A stretch of 8,579 bases of DNA from Betaproteobacteria bacterium (GCA_009918225.1 RGEP01000068.1:1-8579), one strand, 5' to 3'; shown: positions 1 to 7,944, counted from the first letter of the stretch. Notes: generated from the sequence alone by a model not told the origin. Made by a program: numbers and translations.

Positions 1-366
1 TTTGAGCAGGTGCACCCGAAAGCCGACCTGGTCCAAAAACCAGGCCAGGGTGCCGCTGCGTTGGCCGCCACGCCAGCAGTACACCAGGGGCTGCCAGTCC
101 CGGGGCAGGCTGGCGCTGTGGGCATCGAGCAGGTCGGCGATGCGCCGCGCCACCATCGCCGCGCCCCGCTTGCGGGCGTCGAATGCCGAGATTTGCTTGT
201 ACTCGGTACCCACCAGGCGCCGCTCGTCGTCGTCCAACACGGGCCAGCTTTTCGCGCCTGGCCATCGGTCCAGCGCAAACTCGGCGGGCGACCGGGCGTC
301 CAGCACAGCGTCCCAGCGGGTTTGCGGGTCCAGGGCCTCGCGGACCGAAATCACACGAACGGCCAT
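1..366 (-). CDS. mnmH: tRNA 2-selenouridine synthase, N-terminal part (cut by window edge)
   Basis: MnmH (SelU/YbbB) acts on the wobble 2-thiouridine of tRNAs for Lys, Glu and Gln, replacing sulfur with selenium from selenophosphate; the family also has geranyltransferase activity. The first 122 residues are present, from an ATG at 364-366. They form the rhodanese-like domain: an early DARSPAEF motif (about 23-30), a VGTEYKQ motif (52-58), and the active-site loop VYCWRGGQRSG (95-105). The cysteine of that loop is residue 97, the same number as the catalytic cysteine of the E. coli protein. The P-loop half that a full protein of about 350-370 residues should carry lies outside the window, so intactness cannot be judged. 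The start is 4 bases past the glnD stop, and no Shine-Dalgarno sequence is visible before it (upstream sequence GCATAAATCC), so translation probably depends on ribosomes finishing glnD. A plain rhodanese is unlikely because the CWRGGQRS loop is specific to this family. Confidence 0.9.
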   Translation of the reverse strand, partial: MAVRVISVREALDPQTRWDAVLDARSPAEFALDRWPGAKSWPVLDDDERRLVGTEYKQISAFDARKRGAAMVARRIADLLDAHSASLPRDWQPLVYCWRGGQRSGTLAWFLDQVGFRVHLLK

Positions 367-370
367 GGAT

Positions 371-2995
371 TTATGCGGCCACGGCGGGGCGCGCTGCCCC
401 CGCCGCGTCGAGCAACTCGCTTTCGATTTGCAACTGGGTGCGGGCGTGCCGCAGCGCCTCACCCGTGACCACAAAGGTGTCTTCCACCCGCTCGCCAAGC
501 GTGATGACCTTGGCCAGTTCCAAGTTGATGCGGTGCTGCGCCAGCACCCGCGCAATCGAATACAGCAGCCCGGCCCGGTCGCTGGTGCTCACCGACAGCA
601 GGTAGCGCTGGCCGCGATCATCCGGGCGCAGCGACACCCGAGGGGTGATGGGAAAGCTGCGCACGCGGCGCGACAAGCGGCCTTGCGCTGGCGCAGGCAG
701 CGGCTCGTCGGACGAGACCGCTGAGGCCAATTGGTGTTCCACCAGGGCGATCAGGTCACGGTGGGCGCTGGCCACATCGGTGCGGTGCCCCGCATGCGCC
801 TGCACCACTTCGAAGGTGTCCAGTGCATAGCCCTGGCGCGTGGTGTGCACCTTGGCGTCCAGGATGTTGAAGCCCGCATTGTCAAAGTAGCCGCAGATGC
901 GAGCAAACAGGTCGGCCCGGTCAGGGCTGTAGACCAGGACCTGCAGGCCTTCTCCCACCGAAGATGCTCTGGCGTTGACCACGGGCGTTTCGGTGTGCAA
1001 GTGGCGCCACAGCGCGCGTGCGTGCCAAGCGAGGTCGGCGGCCTCGTGGCGTGCGAAGTAGCTCACCTCGACCGTATCCCACAGGGGTTTTTCGGTACCG
1101 GGCAGCTGCGAGGCCAAGGCCAAGAGGCTGCGGGCCTCGGCCTTGCGCGACTCGACTTCAGCCAGGGCGCCCGGCGGCTCCCCGCCCAAAGCCCGTCGGG
1201 TGGCGCGGAACAGGTCTTCCAGCAGCTTGCCCTTCCAGCCGTTCCACACCTTGGGACTGGTGCCGCGGATGTCGGCCACGGTCAGCAGGTACAGGGCCGT
1301 GAGGCTGCGCACATCCTTGACCGTTTTGGCAAAGGCTTGGATCACCTCGGGGTCCGACAGGTCTTCCTTTTGCGCGATGCGGCTCATGGTCAGGTGCTCG
1401 CGCACCAGGAAATCAATCAGCCGGGTGTCCTCGGCGCTGATGCCATGGTCGCGGCAAAAGCGGCGCACCTCGGTGGAGCCGAGTTGGGAGTGGTCGCCTC
1501 CGCGGCCCTTGGCCACATCGTGGAAGAGCGCAGCCACCACCAAGACCCAAGACCGGTCAAAGCCTGCAGCCAAGTTGGAGCAAAAGCTGTATTCATGGGC
1601 GTGTTCGGGCACGAAGAAACGCCGCACATTGCGCACCACCATCAGAATGTGTTGGTCCACTGTGTAGACGTGGAACAGGTCATGCTGCATCTGTCCCACG
1701 ATGCGCCGGAAGACCCACAGGGTGCGGCCCAAGACACTCGTTTGGTTCATCAGACGCAGGGTGTGCGTCTGCCCGCCGCCGGGGTACTGGAGGATGTCCA
1801 GGAACTGTTGGCGGTGTTCAGGCCGGCGCCGGAACGCCGCATCCATCAGGGTTCGGGCGTTGTACAGGGCGCGGCGCGTGCGCGCCGACAGGCCCTTGAT
1901 GCCCAGCGTGCGTTGGTAAATGCTGAAGGTTTCCAGGATGGCCGATGGGCGCTCACGGTACAGGTCGTCTCGGGCCACCTCCAGCAAACCGCCGCGGTCC
2001 AGAAAGTCGGGGGTCAGCTCGCGCATGGGCACATCGCGTGAACCCGCGATGCGTTCCTGCACCTCTTGCATCACGATTTCGTTGAGCTGCACCACCGCCT
2101 TGGCCGCCCAGTAGTAACGCTTCATCAAGGCTTCGGATACGCGCTGTCCACGGGCCGGCTTCAAGCCCATGCGTTCGGCCAGTTGGGTCTGAAGGTCGAA
2201 CACCAATCGGTCTTCTCGGCGATTGGCCACCACGTGCAGCCAGGCCCGGATGGTGGTCAGGGTGGCCTGGTTGCGCTCGATCTGGCGGGCTTCAAACCGC
2301 GTGATCACGCCATTGGTGGCCAGCTCGGCCCAGCTGCGGCCATAGCCGGCCGCACGGGCGACCCACATCAGCACCTGCAGGTCTCGCAGGCCACCCGGGC
2401 TTTCCTTGCAATTGGGCTCTAAGGAGTACGGCGTGTCTTCGTACTTTTGATGGCGCTGGTACATCTCCAGCGTCTTGGCGCGCAAAAACGCCCCAGGCTC
2501 CATCACGCGGGCGGTGGCTTCATGAAAGGCCTGCACCAGTTTGGCCGGCCCAAACACCCGGCGAGACTCCATCATGGCGGTCTGAATGGTCACATCCCGC
2601 TGGGCCTCCTGTGCGCACTGCTCGGGTGTGCGCACCGAGGACCCAATCTCCAGGCCGCAGTCCCAACAGGCGGTGATGTAGGCGCCGATGCGCTCCTGCA
2701 CCGCGGCATCGCTTTCGAGTGCAGGGGGCACCAAGAGCAGCACATCCACATCCGAATGCGGAAACAGGGCCGCGCGTCCGTAGCCCCCAACGGCCACCAG
2801 GGCCACCTCAGCAGGCAGGTCTGTGAGCGCCGCCAGATCCTTCAGCGTGCGGTCGGTGACCTGGGCCAGACCGCGCAAGAGCGCCTGCGTGGCCGCCGCG
2901 CTTGGCCGCTTTTGGGCAAAGGCCTCGGTCAGGGCTTGCTTGTGGCTGCGATGAACCTGCCGCAGTTGGGCAACGCTGGCGCGGTTGGAGTCCAA
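371..2995 (-). CDS. glnD: bifunctional [protein-PII] uridylyltransferase / uridylyl-removing enzyme
   Basis: GlnD is the cytoplasmic glutamine sensor that adds UMP to PII proteins (GlnB/GlnK) when glutamine is low and removes it when glutamine is high, thereby steering glutamine synthetase and NtrBC. The 874-residue length is close to the 890 of E. coli. Domains in order: nucleotidyltransferase with the motif GGYGRAALFPHSDVDVL (70-86; likely metal ligands D82 and D84); a helical PII-uridylyltransferase region (about 190-400); an HD hydrolase domain with HVYTVDQH (442-449) and the FHDVAKG signature (H492-D493); and two C-terminal ACT domains (about 684-760 and 798-870) expected to bind glutamine. 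All signature residues are present, so the enzyme looks bifunctional. The start is a TTG at 2993-2995; no in-frame ATG or GTG lies between it and the map stop, and the next internal methionine is far inside the domain. It lies 13 bases after map without an evident Shine-Dalgarno sequence, which suggests coupled translation. The stop is TAA at 371-373. Confidence 0.96.
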   Translation of the reverse strand: MDSNRASVAQLRQVHRSHKQALTEAFAQKRPSAAATQALLRGLAQVTDRTLKDLAALTDLPAEVALVAVGGYGRAALFPHSDVDVLLLVPPALESDAAVQERIGAYITACWDCGLEIGSSVRTPEQCAQEAQRDVTIQTAMMESRRVFGPAKLVQAFHEATARVMEPGAFLRAKTLEMYQRHQKYEDTPYSLEPNCKESPGGLRDLQVLMWVARAAGYGRSWAELATNGVITRFEARQIERNQATLTTIRAWLHVVANRREDRLVFDLQTQLAERMGLKPARGQRVSEALMKRYYWAAKAVVQLNEIVMQEVQERIAGSRDVPMRELTPDFLDRGGLLEVARDDLYRERPSAILETFSIYQRTLGIKGLSARTRRALYNARTLMDAAFRRRPEHRQQFLDILQYPGGGQTHTLRLMNQTSVLGRTLWVFRRIVGQMQHDLFHVYTVDQHILMVVRNVRRFFVPEHAHEYSFCSNLAAGFDRSWVLVVAALFHDVAKGRGGDHSQLGSTEVRRFCRDHGISAEDTRLIDFLVREHLTMSRIAQKEDLSDPEVIQAFAKTVKDVRSLTALYLLTVADIRGTSPKVWNGWKGKLLEDLFRATRRALGGEPPGALAEVESRKAEARSLLALASQLPGTEKPLWDTVEVSYFARHEAADLAWHARALWRHLHTETPVVNARASSVGEGLQVLVYSPDRADLFARICGYFDNAGFNILDAKVHTTRQGYALDTFEVVQAHAGHRTDVASAHRDLIALVEHQLASAVSSDEPLPAPAQGRLSRRVRSFPITPRVSLRPDDRGQRYLLSVSTSDRAGLLYSIARVLAQHRINLELAKVITLGERVEDTFVVTGEALRHARTQLQIESELLDAAGAARPAVAA

Positions 2996-3008
2996 GCCGG
3001 GCAGGGCG

Positions 3009-3818
3009 TTAGGCCGCCGATTGGATGAAGGATGGGGCCGGTGGTGACCCGGAGGACAGGGTCAGCACTTCGAATCCGGTTTCGGTCACCAGCACGGTGT
3101 GTTCCCACTGCGCCGACAAAGAACGGTCCTTGGTGACGATGGTCCAGCCGTCGCCCAGTTCTCGAATCTCGCGCCGGCCGGCGTTGATCATGGGTTCGAT
3201 GGTGAAGGTCATGCCCGGCACCAGTTCTTCCAGCGTCCCGGGCCTGCCGTAATGCAGCACCTGCGGCTCTTCGTGAAACTTCTGGCCGATGCCGTGTCCG
3301 CAGAACTCCCGCACCACCGAAAATCCTTGGGCTTCTGCAAAGGATTGGATGGCGTGGCCGATGTCGCCCAAGCGTGCGCCGGGCTTGACTTTGGCTATCC
3401 CGCGCCACATGGCGTCGTAGGTGATGCCGCACAGCCGTTTGGCGGCGATGGAGCCTTCGCCCACCACAAACATGCGACTCGTGTCACCGTGCCAACCGTC
3501 CTTGATCACGGTGACGTCGATGTTGACGATGTCTCCATTCTTTAGGGGGCGTTCATTCGGAATGCCGTGGCAGATCTGGTGGTTGACCGAGGTGCAGATC
3601 GATTTGGGATAGGGGATGTAGCCCGGAGGCGTGTAGTTCAAGGGCGCCGGAATGGCCTGCTGCACCTGGGTGATGTAGTCGTGGGCGATTTGGTCCAGGC
3701 GCTCGGTGCTCACCCCGGGCTGCACGTGGGCGGTCAGCATGTCCAACACCTCGGAAGCCAGGCGGCCCGCGGTGCGCATGCCTTCTATGTCAGAAGGGGA
3801 CTTGATCGAAAACGGCAT
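3009..3818 (-). CDS. map: type I methionine aminopeptidase
   Basis: This cytoplasmic metalloenzyme removes the initiator methionine from nascent proteins whose second residue is small. The 269 residues match the usual size (264 in E. coli). The pita-bread fold metal ligands can all be placed: D101 (in NIDVT), D112 (in GDTSR), H175 (in CGHGIG), E208 (in TIEPM) and E239 (in WEHT). The substrate-contacting histidine is H84 (in CHGIP). The PGYIPYPKS loop (65-73) is a few residues longer than in E. coli. I chose the ATG at 3816-3818, which gives the family-like beginning MPFSIKSPSDIEGMR. A GTG at 3858-3860 would add 14 unconserved residues running across the promoter region. No Shine-Dalgarno sequence precedes the chosen ATG, but a good -10 element does. 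It is the first gene of the map-glnD-mnmH cluster and diverges from purL. The stop is TAA at 3009-3011. Confidence 0.96.
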   Translation of the reverse strand: MPFSIKSPSDIEGMRTAGRLASEVLDMLTAHVQPGVSTERLDQIAHDYITQVQQAIPAPLNYTPPGYIPYPKSICTSVNHQICHGIPNERPLKNGDIVNIDVTVIKDGWHGDTSRMFVVGEGSIAAKRLCGITYDAMWRGIAKVKPGARLGDIGHAIQSFAEAQGFSVVREFCGHGIGQKFHEEPQVLHYGRPGTLEELVPGMTFTIEPMINAGRREIRELGDGWTIVTKDRSLSAQWEHTVLVTETGFEVLTLSSGSPPAPSFIQSAA

Positions 3819-3824
3819 TTCAGA

Positions 3825-3833
3825 ATTATCCCA
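3825..3833 (-). promoter_or_regulatory. candidate extended -10 promoter of map-glnD-mnmH
   Basis: Read on the minus strand, this is TGG followed by GATAAT: a TGn extension plus a hexamer matching five of six bases of TATAAT. No convincing -35 hexamer lies 16-18 bases further upstream, which is tolerable for an extended -10 promoter. Standard spacing would put the transcription start at about 3818, the A of the map ATG, so the message could be leaderless. The motif is seen directly; its use as a promoter is inferred. Confidence 0.45.
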
Positions 3834-3854
3834 CCGGGCCTGCCCAGGGGGTGG
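3831..3854. repeat. imperfect inverted repeat in the map/purL divergent promoter region
   Basis: CCACC at 3831-3835 is mirrored by GGTGG at 3850-3854. An inner GGG (3836-3838) can pair with CCC (3843-3845), leaving an AGGG bulge on the right arm. The dyad lies between the two candidate -10 elements and overlaps the TGn extension of the map promoter, so it could be a regulator site. The region is also very GC-rich, and such a short dyad can arise by chance. I recognise no known operator consensus. Confidence 0.2.
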
Positions 3855-3861
3855 CCTCACC

Positions 3862-3867
3862 TAAACT
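3862..3867 (+). promoter_or_regulatory. candidate -10 element of purL
   Basis: The hexamer TAAACT matches four of six bases of TATAAT and ends 8 bases before the purL ATG. The expected start of transcription is about 3874-3876, giving a leader of 0-2 bases. The best -35 candidate at a 16-base spacer (CTGCCC, 3840-3845) matches only three of six positions, so the promoter is weak by consensus or needs an activator. No Shine-Dalgarno sequence exists between this element and the ATG. Confidence 0.35.
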
Positions 3868-3875
3868 AGCCGGAC

Positions 3876-6800
3876 ATGAGCGCCCCTTCCTCGCCTGTTT
3901 TCGCCGTTTACGGCGGTTCTGCCCACTCCGACTTCCGCTTACAGGCCCTGTTGCGCCAGGTGCAGGCCCAGGTGCCTCAGGTGCAGTCGGTCTCCAGCCG
4001 GCATGTCTACTGGGTCTGGGCCCAGGCGGGCTTGGGCCCAGCCGAGCAGGCCGCCGTGGCCAGCCTGCTCGAGGGCCGCCTGTCGGATGACGCCGCTTCT
4101 GAGGGCGGTGGGCAGGCGGGGTCAGACCACCGGGTGGTGGTGATGCCGCGATTGGGGACGGTGTCGCCGTGGGCCAGCAAGGCCACCGACATTGCCCACA
4201 ACTGCGGTCTGCCGGTGCGGCGTATCGAGCGCGTGACCGAATACCGCTTGGGGCTGTCGCAGGGCCTCATGAAGGGCCTGGTTCAGCGCTTGGGCGGTGC
4301 GGGCTTGGCCCTGAGCCCACAAGAGCAGTCGGCCGTGGCCGCGGTGCTGCACGACCGCATGACCGAAAGCGTGGCCTTGGCGCTGTCCGATGCCCGCGCG
4401 CTGTTTGAAAGCCGACAAGCGGAGCCCTTGGCAACGGTGGACGTGCTGGGCGCGGGCCGTACGGCCTTGCAGCAGGCCAATGCGCAATGGGGCTTGGCCC
4501 TGTCGGACGACGAAATCGACTACCTGCTGCAGGCGTTTACCCAGTTGGGCCGCAACCCCAGCGATGTCGAGCTGATGATGTTTGCCCAGGCCAACAGCGA
4601 GCATTGCCGGCACAAGATCTTCAATGCCGAATTCACGATCGATGGACAGCGCCAGCCGCACTCGATGTTCGGGATGATCCGGCACACCGAACAGTGCAGC
4701 CCGCAGCACACGGTGGTGGCCTATCACGACAACGCGGCGGTGATGGAGGGCCACGATCTCGAGCGTTGGCAAGCCGACCCGCGGGCCGTTGGGGCCAAAC
4801 CCTATGCCGCCCATCGCGAGACTGCCCACGTGCTGATGAAGGTGGAGACCCACAACCACCCCACGGCCATTTCACCGTTTCCCGGGGCCTCCACCGGCGC
4901 GGGTGGCGAGATTCGGGACGAAGGGGCCACCGGACGCGGTGCCCGGCCCAAGGCGGGCCTCACCGGCTTTTCGGTCTCCAACCTGCACCTGCCGGGCCTG
5001 AGCGAACCCTGGGAGCAGGGCTCCATCGGCAAGCCTGAGCACATCGCCAGCGCCTTGCAGATCATGACCGAGGGGCCGCTCGGTGGTGCGGCCTTTAACA
5101 ATGAATTCGGCAGGCCCAATTTGGGTGGCTACTTCCGGGTTTACGAACAAACGGTCGATGGGGTGCGCCGCGGCTACCACAAGCCCATCATGATTGCGGG
5201 TGGCTTGGGCACGATACGCGCAGACCTGACCCACAAGATCGTGTTCCCCGCCGGCACGCTTCTGGTGCAGTTGGGCGGCCCAGGCATGCGCATCGGCATG
5301 GGCGGTGGTGCGGCGTCCTCGATGGCCGCAGGCACCAACACGGCGGCGCTCGACTTCGATTCGGTGCAACGGGGCAACCCTGAGATCCAACGCCGCGCAC
5401 AAGAGGTGATCAACCAGTGTTGGGCGCTGGGTCCTGACAACCCTGTGCTGGCCATCCACGATGTGGGGGCAGGCGGCATCAGCAATGCCTTCCCGGAACT
5501 GGTGGACGGCGCGGGTCGAGGGGCCCGGTTCGACCTGCGCCAGGTGCCATTGGAAGAGACTGGCCTGGCTCCCAAGGAAGTCTGGTGCAACGAGAGCCAG
5601 GAGCGTTATGTGCTGGCGCTGGACCCAAAGCAGCACGAGACCTTCAAAGCCTTCTGCGAACGCGAGCGCTGCCCCTACGCGGTGGTGGGCGTGGCCACCG
5701 AAGAAGCGCACCTGGTGCTCGAAGACGGCCCGGGCGGGGCTCGGCCCATTGACATGCCCATGGACGTTCTCTTGGGCAAGCCGCCCAAGATGCACCGCGA
5801 TGTCCGGTCGGTACAGCGCCAAGGCCAGGCACTTCCGCTCACCGGGCTTGCACTGGAAGACATGGCGCTGGCGGTGCTGCGGCACCCCACGGTGGCCAGC
5901 AAGCGCTTTTTGATCACCATCGGTGACCGCACCGTTGGGGGCTTGTCGCACCGCGACCAGATGGTTGGCCCCTGGCAGGTGCCGGTGGCCGACTGCGCGG
6001 TCACTCTGGCGGACTACGCTGGTTTCGCTGGCGAAGCCATGGCCATGGGCGAACGCTCGCCCTTGGCCTCGCTCGATGCGCCCGCTTCTGGCCGCATGGC
6101 CGTGGCCGAAGCCCTGACCAACCTTTTGGCCGCACCGGTGGAGCTTTCGCGCATCAAGCTCAGCTGCAACTGGATGGCCGCCTGTGGCGAGCCTGGCGAG
6201 GATGCGGCGCTCTATGAAACGGTTCGGGCCGTGGGCCTGGAGTTGTGCCCAGCCTTGGGCATTGGGGTGCCGGTCGGCAAGGACTCCTTGTCCATGCGCA
6301 CGCGCTGGAGCGACGAAGACGAGACCCGGCAGGTGGTCGCGCCTGTGAGCCTGATTGTCTCGGCCTTTGCCACCGTGGGCGATGTGCGGGGCACGCTGAC
6401 CCCTCAGCTGCGAACCGATGTGGGCGACACGACCTTGATCTTGGTTGACCTGGGCCAGGGGCGCAACCGCATGGGGGGGTCGATCTTGGCGCAGGCCTTG
6501 CAGGCCTTCGGCACCGAAGTGCCCGACCTCGACGACCCGCAGCTGATGAAAGCGCTCTACGCCGCAGTGGCCGAGCTTCGACGCGATGGATTGGTCCTGG
6601 CCTACCACGACCGCAGCGACGGCGGCCTGTGGGCTGCGGTGTGCGAGATGGCCTTTGCGGGCCACACCGGTGTCAGCCTGAACGTGGACATCCTGGTGAC
6701 CGAGGGCGATGGCATTGGCGACAGCCGGGCTGAGTATGGAGACTCCAAGAATTGGGCTGCCCAGGTCTCGGAGCGCCGCAATGAACTGACCCTCAAGGCC

Positions 6801-7916
6801 CTGTTCAATGAGGAACTCGGCGTGGTGCTGCAGGTTCGCACCGAGCATCGCAACGAGGTCATGCAGCGCCTGCGCGCCCATGGGCTGTCCCGCCACAGCC
6901 ACTTCATCGGCAAGCCCAACGACCGGGGCGTGGTGGAGGTTTGGCGCGACACCAAGACGGTGTTCAGCGCGCCTGTGCAAACCTTGCAGCAGGCCTGGGA
7001 CGAGGTGAGCTGGCGCATCGCCCGTGAGCGGGACAACCCGCTGTGTGCCGATGCCGAGCATGCCGCCGCGGGTGACCCTGCCGAAGCGGGCTTGCAAGTG
7101 GCCTTGAGCTTTGACCCGACGGAGGATGTCGCCGCGCCGTTCTTGAACCTCAGCCGCCCACGCTTGGCCATCCTGCGCGAGCAGGGTGTCAACAGCCACC
7201 TGGAGATGGCCTATGCCATGGCGCAAGCGGGATTTGAGACCCACGATGTGCACATGACCGACCTTCAGAACGGGCGCGCACAACTGTCTGACTATGTGGG
7301 CTTCGTGGCCTGTGGCGGCTTCAGTTACGGCGACACCTTGGGGGCGGGCGAGGGCTGGGCGCGATCCATCCGCTTCAACCCGGCGATGAAGGCTGCTTTT
7401 GAGGCCTTCTTTTCGAGGCCCGACACCTGGGCCCTGGGCGTGTGCAACGGCTGCCAAATGATGGCCGCGCTGGCCCCGATGATCCCCGGCGCGCAGCATT
7501 GGCCGCGCTTCACACGCAACAAGAGCGAACAGTTCGAGGCGCGGTTGTCGCAGGTGGAAATCCTGGACAGCCCCAGCCTGCTGTTTCAGGGCATGGCCGG
7601 AAGCCGCTTGCCGGTGGCGGTGGCCCACGGTGAAGGCTACGCTGACTTCAGCCGCAGCGGTGATGCGCAGCGGGTGCACCGCGCCATGCGCTTTGTGGAC
7701 GGGAAGGGCCAGGCCACCGAGCGCTACCCGCACAACCCCAACGGCAGCCCCGATGGCTTGACTGCGGTCACCACAGCAGATGGGCGCTACACCGTGCTGA
7801 TGCCGCACCCTGAGCGCGTCTTCCGCCAGGTGCAGATGAGCTGGAGCGCTGGGGACCTGAGCGCGCCCAGCCCCTGGCGGCGGATGTTTGGCAACGCCCG
7901 GCGCTGGGTCGGCTGA
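3876..7916 (+). CDS. purL: phosphoribosylformylglycinamidine synthase, large single-chain form
   Basis: PurL converts FGAR, glutamine and ATP to FGAM in the fourth step of de novo purine synthesis. The 1346 residues are slightly longer than the E. coli enzyme (1295). An N-terminal PurS-like region (about 1-150) is followed by the linker and two ATP-grasp-unrelated, PurM-like synthetase halves. Landmarks are FAQANSEHCRHK (236-247), HNHPTAISPFPGA (326-338), AIHDVGAGG (526-534) and AYHDRSDGG (909-917). The C-terminal class I glutaminase domain (about 1094-1346) has CGGFSYGD (1146-1153) and a complete triad: C1190 in GVCNGC, with H1311 and E1313 in MPHPE. Residues about 939-971 are an insertion compared with E. 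coli. The ATG at 3876 is the first start of the frame after the promoter region and has no Shine-Dalgarno sequence. Within the first 60 codons the DNA holds CAG-GTG repeats and two TGGGCCCA palindromes, probably codon coincidences. The stop is TGA at 7914-7916, 40 bases before yaaA, on the same strand. Confidence 0.97.
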   Translation: MSAPSSPVFAVYGGSAHSDFRLQALLRQVQAQVPQVQSVSSRHVYWVWAQAGLGPAEQAAVASLLEGRLSDDAASEGGGQAGSDHRVVVMPRLGTVSPWASKATDIAHNCGLPVRRIERVTEYRLGLSQGLMKGLVQRLGGAGLALSPQEQSAVAAVLHDRMTESVALALSDARALFESRQAEPLATVDVLGAGRTALQQANAQWGLALSDDEIDYLLQAFTQLGRNPSDVELMMFAQANSEHCRHKIFNAEFTIDGQRQPHSMFGMIRHTEQCSPQHTVVAYHDNAAVMEGHDLERWQADPRAVGAKPYAAHRETAHVLMKVETHNHPTAISPFPGASTGAGGEIRDEGATGRGARPKAGLTGFSVSNLHLPGLSEPWEQGSIGKPEHIASALQIMTEGPLGGAAFNNEFGRPNLGGYFRVYEQTVDGVRRGYHKPIMIAGGLGTIRADLTHKIVFPAGTLLVQLGGPGMRIGMGGGAASSMAAGTNTAALDFDSVQRGNPEIQRRAQEVINQCWALGPDNPVLAIHDVGAGGISNAFPELVDGAGRGARFDLRQVPLEETGLAPKEVWCNESQERYVLALDPKQHETFKAFCERERCPYAVVGVATEEAHLVLEDGPGGARPIDMPMDVLLGKPPKMHRDVRSVQRQGQALPLTGLALEDMALAVLRHPTVASKRFLITIGDRTVGGLSHRDQMVGPWQVPVADCAVTLADYAGFAGEAMAMGERSPLASLDAPASGRMAVAEALTNLLAAPVELSRIKLSCNWMAACGEPGEDAALYETVRAVGLELCPALGIGVPVGKDSLSMRTRWSDEDETRQVVAPVSLIVSAFATVGDVRGTLTPQLRTDVGDTTLILVDLGQGRNRMGGSILAQALQAFGTEVPDLDDPQLMKALYAAVAELRRDGLVLAYHDRSDGGLWAAVCEMAFAGHTGVSLNVDILVTEGDGIGDSRAEYGDSKNWAAQVSERRNELTLKALFNEELGVVLQVRTEHRNEVMQRLRAHGLSRHSHFIGKPNDRGVVEVWRDTKTVFSAPVQTLQQAWDEVSWRIARERDNPLCADAEHAAAGDPAEAGLQVALSFDPTEDVAAPFLNLSRPRLAILREQGVNSHLEMAYAMAQAGFETHDVHMTDLQNGRAQLSDYVGFVACGGFSYGDTLGAGEGWARSIRFNPAMKAAFEAFFSRPDTWALGVCNGCQMMAALAPMIPGAQHWPRFTRNKSEQFEARLSQVEILDSPSLLFQGMAGSRLPVAVAHGEGYADFSRSGDAQRVHRAMRFVDGKGQATERYPHNPNGSPDGLTAVTTADGRYTVLMPHPERVFRQVQMSWSAGDLSAPSPWRRMFGNARRWVG

Positions 7917-7944
7917 GCACGCCGCGGGGTTGTCGGTGCTGGGG

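Noticed and set aside
2..724. Overlapping plus-strand open frames at the left end (up to 240 codons)
   Set aside because: They run across the mnmH/glnD junction on the opposite strand, have Arg/Ala/Ser-rich low-complexity translations and no recognisable motif. The minus-strand genes explain the sequence.
731..2041. A 436-codon plus-strand open frame opposite glnD
   Set aside because: It is in the same codon-aligned antisense register, here opposite glnD, and is explained by the same avoidance of TTA, CTA and TCA. The product shows no family motif, whereas glnD is unambiguous.
3819..3860. A longer map product starting at a GTG at 3858-3860
   Set aside because: The 14 extra residues are Pro/Arg-rich, do not resemble the family N-terminus and would cover the candidate -10 element. 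The ATG at 3816-3818 gives the conserved start.
7916..7940. AGCAC/GTGCT pairing after the purL stop as a possible terminator
   Set aside because: The stem is only five base pairs with a 15-base loop and no T-run follows, so it does not support a Rho-independent terminator.
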